DNA from: Trochalopteron elliotii
Taxonomy: Eukaryota > Chordata > Aves > Passeriformes > Leiothrichidae
Direction of reading: 5' to 3'
Length of the DNA stretch: 64,000 bases
Assembly: GCA_024734555.1 (NCBI GenBank)
Contig: JANPWX010000026.1
Coordinates: 6,575,486 to 6,639,485, forward strand
The notes under the pieces: generated by a model
Databases searched by the model: none
What the model was told of the DNA's origin: nothing
What the model saw: the letters and a program-made list of their open reading frames with translations, nothing else
Program-made: the position numbers and the translations under genes
Part shown: positions 52,285 through 63,283 of the stretch, in pieces
Layout: each line of letters opens with the position of its first letter
Position numbering within the stretch: the first letter of the stretch is position 1

Positions 52285-53673
52285 TCGGTAACTACTGAAA
52301 TGTTTAAAACTCCATGTCGGGTTTCTTGGTTTTCTAACCTTGACAGCTTTGTTAGATGCTGGCACTTCTAGGAAAAGATCTATGTTCAGAAATAGTTCAA
52401 ATGTTCTTTGTGATAAGTGAAATTGATCTGAAGCCTGAATTTAGGAAAAGGACTGCTTATATAAAAGGTAATTGCATTTCTGTTTCCTTAGTGAAGTAGC
52501 CTGCAGCTCATCAGAGTTATTAAGGCCTTATATGTTCAACTTAATCATATGATCATATGAAGCTGTTGAGAAGCTGTCCTCAGCCACAACGTACCTGTCT
52601 CAGGAATGTGTTAGTCCTGCAAGATCCACAAGGCTGCATGTGTTCTTTGTAGTGATCACTTGTTACTTCTCTAAAAAAGCAAATACTTTAACTTAAATGC
52701 CAATGTTAAAACTGTGAGGAGGGGAAAAAAAAGTAAAACCTGTAGTTAAAGTTCTTCAGTTTATCCAGCCATTTCCAACTTTCCAAAACTTGTAATACTA
52801 GCACTGTCTTGGTGGACTTCTTCATAAACTTCTTCAATGTCTTCTCATGTAACAAATCCAGACTGTGCTTTAAACATCTCCAGCTCTACCCTGCTTGGTG
52901 CTGCAGCAATTCTTATAAAAGGCAATATAGGACTGGCCCCTGTGTGCCATTTGTGGAAATGTGGTTTTTTGATCTGGCAATAATTTGTGCTCTTTTTATT
53001 TTGCTCTACAATCACAGTAAATTTCTACATGTGTTAAACAAAAAGACCTCCAATGTACAAGTATGTTTGGATTCTTTAAGCAGTACAAGAGGCTGAATGT
53101 GTGTTTGGGTTCTTCAACACAGTTTGTTGTACACAGAGAGGTATGGCCTGCTAGCTGGAGGATTAGATCAGTCTGTCAGATTTAGAATACATTCTGTGTC
53201 TAATTGGAGAAATGCATCATAGACCACCCTCATACTTTGATATTTCTCTGCATTATATACAGACTCTAAAATGAAGAGAGGATGTTGGTTTTGTTTGAGC
53301 TTTTTTGTTTGGGTTTTTTTTTTGTTTACTTTTTTAAATTGAATGCTAGATAAACCAAATTTCTCTGAGTGGGTTACAGAAACAAGGCACCTCCTTACAG
53401 CGACTGTGCAGCAACTTTGTCCAGCTTTTGCCATCTATCCTGTTTCCAGTGTCCTTTGTTAGCTCTGTCTGACCAGTCCGTGTGCAGTGTGCTGGGAGGC
53501 TTGCTGACCTTCTGGCATCTGAACTGACATCTCAGCAACTGGGTGACAGGGGCTCCCAGTGATCCATCTTGGTGGAGCTGTGCCTAGGGACCCACCCAGC
53601 TCTCTGAACAGTTACAGCAACCCCTTTCTCATCTGGGCCCTTAGTGTCATGCCCCTTTCTATTCACTGTGCAT

Positions 53674-53708
53674 GTTCCTGGTTATGATCCCATCATAACC
53701 GCAGGAAC
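53674..53708. repeat. Strong 35-base inverted repeat in the convergent intergenic region
   Basis: GTTCCTG and GTTATGAT pair exactly with ATCATAAC and CAGGAAC around a CCC loop, leaving a 2-base bulge (53700-53701). That is 15 paired positions with no mismatch. It lies between the 3' ends of YTHDC1 and UGT2A. Confidence 0.85.
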
Positions 53709-53836
53709 GGTACACCAGAAATTGCTATGAGATGCAGTAGTCTTCTTGTCATCCCTCTTTAGTTGGGAAATGGCTGAGCTTTTGTACATGCTGTAGTATG
53801 AAGAAGTTTAAACAGATGTTGAAACATGACAGTGCT

Positions 53837-53842
53837 AATAAA
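53837..53842 (+). terminator. Possible distal poly(A) signal of YTHDC1
   Basis: AATAAA is followed by TTG/TGT-rich sequence (GTTGATGTGGTGT). It lies 2.3 kb after the stop codon and would mark a long 3' UTR form. Confidence 0.3.
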
Positions 53843-53867
53843 AAAACGTTGATGTGGTGTAAGGAAT

Positions 53868-53873
53868 TTTATT
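53868..53873 (-). terminator. Possible distal poly(A) signal of UGT2A
   Basis: AATAAA on the minus strand lies 1.1 kb after the UGT2A stop codon and 26 bases from a plus-strand AATAAA. It may be a chance match. Confidence 0.25.
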
Positions 53874-54767
53874 ATGTAAACAAATAATCATGTTCTATTT
53901 GAAAACAATTCCAGAGTATTTAGAAATATCAGTTAAAATTCTAGCAGATTTTTTTCTTGAGTAAGCTGGCACAGTAGTGAAATAACCTTACCTATAATAG
54001 GTCTGGACTAGCAGCATTTTACAGGTATCTTCAACACCTGAAGAAGTACTACATTTACTATATCTCTTATATGACCCAAGTGCAGCACTATTTTCTCCAA
54101 CTTTTCAGGCAAGGCAAGTGGCTATTGCACTGTTCCCACGTGAAATGTTATCTCTTTGCAAGTTCCCTCTCTAGATGTTTTCCTGCATTTATCAATTAGC
54201 ATGGTTCAGAGGCATTTGGGGGTTAAGATAGGCAAGTTTGTGACAGAGGTGGTTTTCACACCCCTGCAGTGTTGCAGTTAGAATGATGGCCTGTGCAGTA
54301 GGAATTGCAAGCTGGATGGAAAAGAGAAATGGTTCCCAGGAAAGTAACTTCTTTTATGCTGTTGGGATTCTAGTCTCCCCTCAGCCCCCAGGTAGTCAGG
54401 GCATTAGCCACTTGCAGCTCCCAGTTTTCATGATGGTGGCCCTTCAGATGGGTGCTTTTTAGGAGCCCATGATCTTGGATTCACTGTCGAGTCTCTGGAG
54501 AGAGCTTTTCTGACAGGAGAGGAGGCATTTTGGTTGTGAATCAGTGATCAAGCCTGCATCTAGAGGAGGCTAGACACTAGAGGAGAGGACAGAGTTAGGA
54601 TAAGGAGCCTAGTTGCTGACCCACAGTACCACACAGGGTAAGGCTGAGTTTATGAAATATTCCAAAATATTTGAGATATTTGAAAATTTAGAGCAAGAAT
54701 TACCATGGCAAGGACCATGTGTGATCAGCTAACATGGTCCCAAGGGATAAAGCAACTATAATTCAAT

Positions 54768-54773
54768 TTTATT
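54768..54773 (-). terminator. Poly(A) signal of UGT2A
   Basis: AATAAA on the minus strand lies 181 bases after the stop codon, the first good signal downstream of exon 6. Confidence 0.6.
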
Positions 54774-54953
54774 TAGACCAGAAAGAATTTGCTGGCTAAG
54801 CAAGCAGCTCTCCCCCACAACAGCTTTGTTGTGGTGCATTCATGATATGCCCAGCCTAAAGCATATCCCAATAAACTTGTTCACCAAAGAATGTGTATAA
54901 ATGCCTTGCTTAATCATACTAGGAGAAGAAAACTGCTGCTGGGAACAACGTGT

Positions 54954-55230
54954 CTATTCTTTCTTCCTCTTTGCAATTCTGCCACATCTTCTACAGCAAC
55001 ATAGGCAGCACTTGAAAATAATGAAGACAAGGGTGGCTGTACAGGTGAACAAGAAGGCCAGAACATCCAGGGAGTGGTACTGGTACCAGGTGAGATGGTG
55101 AGCAGCTGGTCTCAAGTGCTTTGCTCCTTTGTGACGCATTACAAATTCAATCCAGAAGACAGCTCTGTCCAGAGGCTTAACAGGCTGGTCATGCTGTATC
55201 TTGGATAACTTCAGAGCATTTTCCTTATAG
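54954..55230 (-). CDS. UGT2A1: UGT2A common exon 6 (membrane anchor and tail)
   Basis: It encodes residues 438-529: [40 protein letters not shown], the transmembrane helix, and the cytosolic tail ending KRKKE with TAG. The helix is followed by a cysteine cluster ([10 protein letters not shown]), richer in Cys than the mammalian tails I recall. Confidence 0.95.
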
Positions 55231-58200
55231 CTGGGGGGAAAAAAAAAGGAACGAAGAGATTTTTCACTTATTCCTGAAACAAACCATTTAGCACTTAGCA
55301 GTCCTCTTGAGGAAGGTAGACAGCCCTGCTTTTACTTTTGTCAGTCTTATTTAACTACATTTGAAACTGGTCCAGTTTATTCCTGTATGCATAAAATTGG
55401 GTTGATAAGAATAATAGAGAAAACCAATATTTTGCAAAAAAACAGTTAGTCAAAATTATTCCAGATACTACTTTAGAAAACCAACATGGAAACATTTGCA
55501 GCATTTCTGCTCCAATATAATTGAGTGTGCTGATTTGTGCTGGGATAGAGTTAACTTTCTTCATAATAGCTGATGTGGGCTATTTTTTGGATTTGTGCTG
55601 GAAGCAATGTTGATAAAATAGGAATGTTTTCCTTACTGCTGAGCTTACACCTAGTCAAGGCCTTTTCTGGCTCTCATACCACCCCACCACTGAAGAGGCT
55701 GGGGTTGCACAAGGAATTGGGACACAGCAAGGAAAGCTGATCCCAACTGTGACCCAAGGTGATCCCAGACTCTGTGATGTCATGGCTCAGTAGTAAAACT
55801 AAGGGGAAGGCTGGGGAGGCCACATGTACCAGCTGCCATCCAGGTTGTTACAGATCACCTCCACCATGGCTGACCACCTCAGATACTAGATACCTCCATC
55901 AGTGCTGGTCAGTTTTGCTTCAGGAATTTGCAGGTTCTTACTTGAAGGAATATCTGTCCTTCACACTGAACGGGAGTTGCTGCTAAAGACTTCTGCATTT
56001 TTCCAATCCCTTTGTCAGTGGTTTTATCCTTAGCAAGGCATCCCAGCTACTGGGCTTCCCTCTCCTCCAAGTCCTGACTGATAGGTACGGTAACCTAAGG
56101 ATACTGCTAAGTCAGGGGTAGGAGAAAGAACTGTTATGACTAAAGGCAACTGAGACCTAATAAAACTAGAATGGTCATTCAGAGCCTCCAGAGGATTTAC
56201 ACTAGCAGTGAATTCTCAAAATCTCCTCTGAACTTTCCAAGAACTGTTTTTCTCGAAGCACTCATAAAATGCAGTATAAGAAAAACCCAATTACTGATTT
56301 ATCCTTTTTGAGAAATGCTGATTCTCAGAAAGGAAAGGTGATTTTCATCTGAAATCCAAACTTCAGCTACTCCGCATTTTCCATTCCCAGAAGAGCCAGC
56401 AGAATTTCTCACATCAGCAGCCCAGGATTTTAATAACCTCAGCCTACTGTAAGGCAAGAACAAAACTTACCTGGAATTGTAAATTACTGTGTTCAGTGCA
56501 TCAGCCAGGTCCTGTGTCGTCATGGTGCTGAAATCCACCTGAACTGCAGCTCCTTTTGCTACCATGTGAGCAATGTTGTCGTGCTGGTCAGCAAACATGG
56601 GAATCCCAACCATTGGGATCCCGTGGTAGATGGCTTCATAGAGCCCATTGGTTCCACCATGTGTAATAAAGGCCTTAGTCAAGGGGTGGCCTGGAACAGG
56701 GAAGGAGAGCTGCATGTTACAGCAGCTGTGGCAGACTGCATTCACTCGGATGTGAGCACTGCATAGAGGAGCCAGTGCACTGCTAGAGAAGGGAACAGCC
56801 CTGACCTCTGGATCAGCAGCACAGCTTGCATGCTTAGCTTTCACACAGTCATACATATTTTATCAACATGTGAACCAGCATGTCCCTCCAGACTGTCCCA
56901 CAGTTACTTCAGCCCTTCCGCTATTGTGCAGTTGTAGTTTTCACATGGTACCAGGTTCAGAACAGCCCCATGCTTCAGCCTTGCTTAGGTCAAGCATTTT
57001 GAAGACTGAGCCCTGAAGATGAACTGCAGATGCCAAATCCAGCTCCAGAGTGCATCTCTACTTTGATATTTACTCCTGTCTATGGGGGCTTTTGAGCCCT
57101 TCCAGACAACTGCCACCAGGCTTAGGAAACTAAGCCCCCCAAGAGCAAAGTTCTGCAGTTTAGGCTGTATCCACAAGCATTACATGGTTCTGTTGCCTGA
57201 ATTAACTATTCTAGTGGAAAAACAAAGGAAACAGTTTTTCCAAGAGTGCAGTCCCTACCACATAGAATCAGTCTCACCAAGCAGGTCATTTTGTGGTATC
57301 CAGTCATAAATCCTGGTGTTGGAGCCCAGAGTTTCTGGTTTTTTCCCTTTGTACCGCCAGAGGACCTTGAACAAAGGAAGAATAAGATAAACATGGTACA
57401 TGTGATGTACCTTTCTGTATTATTACATGTAATTTAGAGCTTTATCTCAAACCCACATACCTTTCCCCAGTAATTCAAATAGCTTTGGCTCCAGTTGAAC
57501 TCTTTGATGGGTTATTATGTGCTAATTAAAAGAAATGGAGTGATTTTTTTGCCCTGTAGACACACTTCTGTGTCATTTGGTTCAGAGGAGGTGAAACAGT
57601 AGAACTCCCCATGAAGTAACTCAGTAACCTGTCTCTCTGAGAGAGCCCAACTTCCTGGCTGTATCACATCCATCAGCGTTGCAGGTAAAGAACAGGCCAC
57701 TCCAGACATAAAAGGCTCACTGAGTGCAATGGGAGTGAAAAAAGCAAGGCAACAGGGCAACTTGTTTTAGGCTTGAAAAGAAATTCACCTTTTGTGGAAG
57801 CTGGCTGAGGGCTTTGGCGATCACATTACTTTTTTCATCACTTAGGCTGTGGACCATCGACCCAAGAGTGAATACAATGACACCATGTTCCCCTGAGCTC
57901 TGAACAAATTCTTCCATTTCCTGGGAGAGGCAGAAAACATACCAGGGGTAATTACACAATGCAGATTACACAGATTTCTGTGACTAGACAGCATAACCTT
58001 TTCAGCTTATTTAGGAAATGATGGTGGTGTGAGCACCTCCTGACAGAAAGGCTTGACAAAGACAGGCCTGCCCCTGTGGAAAACAGTTTCTCCCCAGCGA
58101 TGAGCAGGACAAGTTGAGAGAGGTGACAGATTCTTTGTCTTTTTGAAAGCAAGTTTCAGGATACATTTCAGCAGCAGGAATGAATCCTGGCATTATCATG

Positions 58201-61200
58201 AGCAGGCCACGCTCTGTGACACTCTTCCTAGCATGGTCATGGTTCTGGATTTTCCTGGAACAAGTGCTTTGCATTATATAGCTCTGCTGAAACCTGAGAG
58301 GGTGTTTCAGCATCCTGATCACAGATTCACCAACTTGGTGCTGTCACTTTGCTAGTCAGCCAGTTCTCATTTCTTAAAATGCACCACGTTGCTCAAAATA
58401 TTTTCTACAAATCAGACCAATGGGTTTTCCTGTTCCTTTTATTAGTTAGTGTCATGTGAACTGAGCAGTAATATGCAAAAGAGAATGGTTATCCATTTTC
58501 CCTAAGCTCAACCATGCTACAGGGGAGTGGTAAGGGAGTTAGAAGGTTTCTTTGAGTAGACAGCTTGCACTGAAGATGGCCTGTATCCTCCAAGGCTCCC
58601 CCTACAGGAATGATAATCTACACCAGAGCTTGTCATGTTGTCATCTTCAGTATTTGGGAGTTTCAAATCCACTTGAATACTGCAATTCACAGCAGAGCAT
58701 AGGCTGGAGATGCTCAGTGTTTTAATCCCTTTAAAATTTCTTAAACTAAAGTACAATAGAAAAAGTGTTTATCACTCATCTATTTCTGCAAGTTTTGACC
58801 CCATTTTACCTAAAGAATTTGTCTTGTCACAGTGCCCTCTGGCATCAGGTATTTCAATGGTTATCATGGGCTGCAAGTCTGTGTCTTAGAATTAAATACA
58901 ACATTTAAGTACCCTGACATAGCACCTATTTTTCCTAAGACAGACACTATTACCCTGTGCTGACGTCAGCTATCCTCTTTTAAGACAACAGGCTATAAAC
59001 CAGCCCTTAGTTTGGACAAGTATGTATGGATGTTAAATAGTTCCTTGCTCCCCAGCAGCACCAGTGCATCTTTTTTAACAGGGAGAGAAACAGTCTTTGT
59101 AAGAAGCCAATGGCAGAATGAAGTTGGGATACCTTTGGTAGTGGTTTTGCAGGCTGGCAATGAAGTCCTCCAACAAACTCAAAGTTGGGCAGGAAAGGGC
59201 GTGGAAATTCGAAATCCCAGTATGTTCTAATTAACCAAATCTCTGCTTTCCCCATCGTCTCACACAGGGTTGTGGGCTTTCCTGTGGACAAGGTACAAGA
59301 GGTTTACAACATGCACGGGAGTGCCCTTGTTTGCTCTAGGTTGTGAAACAGGAGCCTTACCTTTGTCTTTTGGCACTCCCAATCAGTGTAGTTTATCAAA
59401 CCATGCACAAAGTGCATCCACAAATCTGAATCTATTCCTTGCCCTGTCCTGTGTTCAGCTTTGGCAGGTGGCCATGAGCAGTGTGGTACAATCCTTAAAA
59501 GGATTTTGAACCTTCATGATTACTTTAGAGAAATACAAGCGAGAAGCATTTAGTATCTAATATAGAAGTGCAATTCTTGTAGTGCTGAATTATTACCTGT
59601 GCTTGTAGTAAAAACACAGAGAACACTTGGGGAAGAGAACAATCACAGAAAATTTAGTTCCAAATACAAAATGAATGAATCACAAAGTGATGATCACCTG
59701 TCAGGGAGGAGGGAAGTTTTTAAACAAAGTTCTGTAGCATTTTTCAAATGGTGACTCATTTAGTGGCTGCTCAGACAACAACAAAAGACAGGTACAGACA
59801 TCACTAGTTTTCTTGAGGACTGGGTCGGCTGCTTCTTGCACATGTTGGGAAAAATTGACCAACTCCATAGATACTTTTAATGTCATTGTATGCAAAATCC
59901 AATATTTGTAGAAATTAATCTGCAAAAAAAATCTAATGATAATCTAATGTTTTATAGTTTACCATTTGGAAAAATATATATTCTTAGGTACATGTTGCAA
60001 GTTGTCTTTGCAGTATTTTCTCCACAAAGTGAAACTGGGGAATAAAAGGGTTAGAAGTATTGATAAATAGTTTTCCAAAGCCAGTCTAATGCAAGCAGGA
60101 ATCAAGCTAAATATGCAGCAAGATAAAAATTATCTGTAGCGCATCTTCTTATACTACTTGACCAGTATAATAATCTACAACAGTATTATTTTTCTTTATA
60201 TCTAAATTGAAGAGCAATGAGTCCGCTACAAAGTTGCTGAAGTGAAAATCAAGTTTGCATTACAAGTAGAATGATATAAAGGTGTAATTAAGTCTTTATG
60301 TGGTATTAAAAATTCAATCCAAGGAAGAGGGACTAGTTTTCAGACCATAAAGGCATTCTTTACAAATGCAGGAAAAGATTGGACAGCAACAGAAGAGATG
60401 CCCTTGTGTTTGCTGTTCACTCATTATCTGCCTAAACTTAGATACCCTGGACAAGATTCAAAGTCCATTGAACTAAAAGGTCTCTTTATTAAATATTAAA
60501 TCATGCCTGAGTTGTACTATGTTGGAGGAAAATTTTCAAGCATGTGTAAAGTTTAAGAAGAGTATTTCAAACTCTGAATGGTGGATGAAAGGCAAAGGTG
60601 ACAGCATTCACTGCTGAGAATTGAACTCAGACTCAGCATCCTGCACTATGCAGTTGCAAGATACTTCAGGATAGCCACCTCTGCTGGCCTTTGAGAAGGA
60701 GTATTTTGAGACAACAGCATGGTGGTCCCAAAACATTCAAAAGGCACAACCCATGCAAAAAAAGAAACCACTCAACAGCTGCCTTACCTAAGACATTACT
60801 GTAGTAACCATCCCATTCATCTCGCCAAAACTTCATGAAAAATAAATCTGTGCAAATGTAAAAGAGGAAGTTCTGTAGTCTCTCCATAAAGGACATCTGG
60901 TGTGTCAGCCCCATTGTGCTAGCAGGCACATAAGAAGGTGGGGACGGGAGCCCACCGCACAGCCGCTCGACCACATTCCCGTCAGAGAAGCGGAAGCTGT
61001 AGACAAAAGGGATCTCTAGGATTTCTGCTACAAGCTCCCCACCTACAGACAGGGGGTCAGCGATCAGAACATCAAACTTGGCCTGCTGCAGCTTTTCTAT
61101 CAGGTGAGAGTTCTTCACCAACGTGTCACAGGTCTGCTTTGACATATTGGTAAAGACCTCCAGTTGCTCTTTCATCGTCCACATGATCTCCCAGGGAAAG

Positions 61201-61511
61201 AGATTAGCGGCTTCATTCATCCAGAAATTGAGGAAGTCCTCCATGGAGGCATCCAGGGTCTCCTGGCTAAAGGGGACTTGCAGGACCTCAAAAGTGAAAG
61301 GGGAGGAGGTGTCCTGGTAGTTGATGAGCAGATTGCTTGAGGGCACCAGCACAGTCACTTCATGACCCCGGAGAACGAGCTCTTGCAGAAGCACTTTCAC
61401 GTTGATCCAGTGACTGGCATCGGTGGGCCAGACCACCACCTTCCCACAAAAACTGGTGCTGAAGCAGCACATGTAGGCCCAGAGCAGCCAAGGGAACTTT
61501 GGCCCCAACAT
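54954..61511 (-). CDS. UGT2A1: UDP-glucuronosyltransferase, UGT2A1-like (6 exons, complete)
   Basis: This is an ER membrane enzyme that transfers glucuronic acid from UDP-glucuronate to lipophilic substrates. On the minus strand the exons are 61511-60788, 59281-59133, 57920-57789, 57365-57278, 56690-56471 and 55230-54954. Lengths of 724, 149, 132, 88, 220 and 277 nt follow the usual UGT2 pattern and sum to 529 residues plus stop. Visible parts: signal peptide (1-23), catalytic His34 in DASHW, Asp152 in IADP, sequon N122-M-S, UDP-sugar signature around THGGTNG with H375 and FADQ (D399, Q400), one membrane helix (about 492-510), and a Lys-rich tail KRKKE fitting an ER-retrieval signal. Exons 2 and 4 ([24 protein letters not shown]) match human UGT2A1 better than UGT2B. 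The first exon may be a different family member's, so the symbol is firm only for the common exons. Confidence 0.93.
55524..55830 (+). mobile_element. Partial ERVL-like LTR in UGT2A intron 5
   Basis: It starts TGTGCTGATTTGTGCTGGGA and follows the 5' half of the same LTR family as 61851-62345 (GATAGAGTTAACTTTCTTCA, GTCAAGGCCTTTTCTGGCTC). Past the TGATGTCATG segment the match fades, so the 3' limit is approximate. It is antisense to UGT2A. Confidence 0.75.
56471..56690 (-). CDS. UGT2A1: UGT2A common exon 5 (UGT signature)
   Basis: It is 220 nt and carries the family signature: [20 protein letters not shown], then [19 protein letters not shown]375, E383, D399 and Q400 are the expected UDP-glucuronate contacts. 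The sequence has FADQH where mammalian UGT2 enzymes have FADQP. Confidence 0.96.
57278..57365 (-). CDS. UGT2A1: UGT2A common exon 4
   Basis: It is 88 nt and encodes [20 protein letters not shown] then DWIPQNDLL, ending in phase 1. [11 protein letters not shown], spanning exons 4 and 5, is a conserved UGT segment next to the nucleotide pocket. Confidence 0.95.
57789..57920 (-). CDS. UGT2A1: UGT2A common exon 3
   Basis: It is 132 nt and encodes [20 protein letters not shown] then [10 protein letters not shown] to QLPQK. The VIVFTLGSM strand begins the C-terminal UDP-sugar-binding domain. Confidence 0.95.
59133..59281 (-). CDS. UGT2A1: UGT2A common exon 2
   Basis: It is 149 nt, as usual for UGT2 exon 2. 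It starts [20 protein letters not shown] and ends CQPAKPLPK, with FVGGLHC as a recognised UGT motif. Acceptor CTTGTCCACAG and donor GTATCC are clear on the minus strand. Confidence 0.95.
60788..61511 (-). CDS. UGT2A1: UGT2A exon 1 (proximal alternative first exon)
   Basis: It encodes the signal peptide and the substrate-binding N-terminal half (residues 1-241 plus one base). H34 and D152 form the expected catalytic pair. It ends in phase 1 at GTAAGG. The ATG was chosen because it is followed at once by a hydrophobic leader and then [13 protein letters not shown], the standard mature start. Confidence 0.93.
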
Positions 61512-61575
61512 CTCAGCATTCCACGTACAACTCTGGTCTGACCGAACTGGAAGCAGTTCACTGCTTCACTGTGCA

Positions 61576-61604
61576 CTCTATACTGTAGAGCCAACCAATT
61601 ATAA
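61576..61604 (-). promoter_or_regulatory. Possible core promoter of the proximal UGT2A first exon
   Basis: On the minus strand, TATAATTGG (an A/T-rich box joined to a CCAAT box on the other strand) and GTATAGAG lie about 70-95 bases upstream of the ATG. The placement would suit a short leader. These are weak matches only. Confidence 0.3.
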
Positions 61605-61850
61605 GTGACCGTTTGGTGACTAGGCTGGCAATCTGGTGACTAGACTGGCAAACGTGTCAACATTGGCAAATGTGGTGAGAGGGAATGTCATAAAACAAAA
61701 GAACACTCACGGGAGGACTGGGCAAGCAGCAAATCCTGTTCTGGAGTGTCCTGCAGAGCCACAGCTGATCTCAAAATTACAGCAGCTCCTATCTGCTCAC
61801 CACAAGGTGCATTTTGCAGCATGTGAAGACCAGAAGCCTTTTCCCTATGT

Positions 61851-62345
61851 TGTGGTTTAGTCTTGATAGGCAGCCAGGCACCACAGAGCCTCTAAATCTC
61901 CCACAGAAGGAGGAGAAAAGGAAGGGCAAAAGTCATGGATTGAGACTGAGACAACTTAAGGGGGGAAAAAAAAGGAAATTTAAAAAAAGAGAGCAAGAAA
62001 AGCAAGGGATGCAAAAGGAACAGTTGCTCACTACTAGCCAATGCCCAGTGAGTCCCTGAGAAAGAGCAGCCCTGACAAACTTCTCCCCCATATCTTTTAT
62101 TTTGCTGAGCACAAAATCGTCATGGGCTGGAGTATCCCTTGGGTGAATAGAGGTCAGCTGTCCCAGCTGTGTCCCCTCCCACCTTCTTGGGAGCATCCCC
62201 AGCCCCCTCTCTTGTGGGGTGGGGTAAGATGAAGAAAAAGCCTTGACACTCTGTAAGCACCACTCAGCAGTAATTAAAACATCCCTGTGTTATCAAAACT
62301 CTTTTCAGCACAAATCCATCATGCAGCCCATGCAAGCTAAAAAAA
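61851..62345 (-). mobile_element. ERVL-like LTR between the two UGT2A first exons
   Basis: Read on the minus strand, this matches the 5'-to-3' order of a common avian LTR: a segment reading ACACAGGGATGTTTTAATTA, then GTCAAGGC-like, GGGACACAGCTGGGACAGCTG-like, and a 3' part ending CTAAACCACA. The first bases of the family consensus are missing, and the usual TATATAA is replaced by AAATAAAA (near 62095-62103). No internal retroviral genes accompany it. It lies 340 bp upstream of the proximal first-exon ATG. Confidence 0.8.
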
Positions 62346-63283
62346 CAGGTATTTCACATGAAGCCTTAAATGCTAAACCCCACAGTTCACAATAAAAAAA
62401 GACACCACAAGATCCAAACAGCTCTGGGGTTTACACAACAGACAGCAAACCACGCTTCAGCCAGCACAAGGTTTTCTAGTCTCTGTCATCATAACATGAT
62501 AAGCAACGCAAACACACAGCTAGGTACTCTAAGAGTAGGATGTCTTAACAACTTAGCTCTCTCAACAGAATTACACCTTACTAGTGAAATATAAATAAAA
62601 ACACTTTCAAGTCTCATATTGAAATACCCATTTTATCTCCTCACCAGCAATGCATATGTTTGGCCTGTTTGCTTTTAAGCATTACTATAATCACCTGGAG
62701 CAAAAATGGGAAAACAATTATACAATTATTATTTTTTAAAAAACTTAAAACCACTTACAAATAAATATAACTATAATCTGATAGTTTTTTAGACACTTTT
62801 TAAGAAAAGCAAAGAACCATATCTCTGCAGAGGGCCTTTTATCACTGTGAATTGGGGCTCATCTGATCTCCCAGGCTTTTAAAGGTCTGGAGGAGGACAT
62901 TATCTCTAATTTTGAGACAAGGTAGCAAGTAAGAAGTGTGCTATGGGAAAAGTACTAGTGTTTGGTGGATATACAGTGTTTTACTGTTCTTAGTATTTGT
63001 CATGATTCCTCTATGAATATTAACAATGAACCCTGTTTCAAGTGCTTTAGCACTGTTTTACATATCCTGGAAGTACCTGTACAGACTTAGCTCTACCACT
63101 GTAGCAGGTCTGGATTAACAGCAATGTTTGTATTGCCTGGGTTGTTTGACTTGATGCAGGAATTTTGAAAGGAGAGTGAATTTGGTGCTGTCTTGCCCTT
63201 GGTTTGTGCCTTAACCTCTCATCTCTGTGTATTTATTCTTGTGTGTACAGCAGATGTAATTTCTGGAAAGAGAGCAGCCTTAC
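62346..63283 (-). other. UGT2A intron between first exons (distal part)
   Basis: AT-rich sequence with no UGT exon 2-6 match on the minus strand. This absence is the basis for linking the distal first exon to the common exons. Confidence 0.7.

Larger units (their letters stand above)
51525..52305 (+). other. YTHDC1: YTHDC1 3' untranslated region (probable)
   Basis: This AT-rich sequence follows the stop codon with no intron signal before two AATAAA signals. It has U-rich runs and no long frame. Its end is set by the second signal; a longer form reaching 53.84 kb is possible. Confidence 0.7.
52306..54767. other. Convergent intergenic region between YTHDC1 and UGT2A
   Basis: No coding exon. 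It contains a 16-base perfect palindrome (TCATATGATCATATGA, 52545-52560), the 35-base hairpin at 53674-53708, and AATAAA signals on both strands near 53.85 kb. Confidence 0.6.

Noticed and set aside
52545..52560. 16-base palindrome TCATATGATCATATGA
   Set aside because: It is short and AT-rich, likely chance, and no further structure surrounds it.
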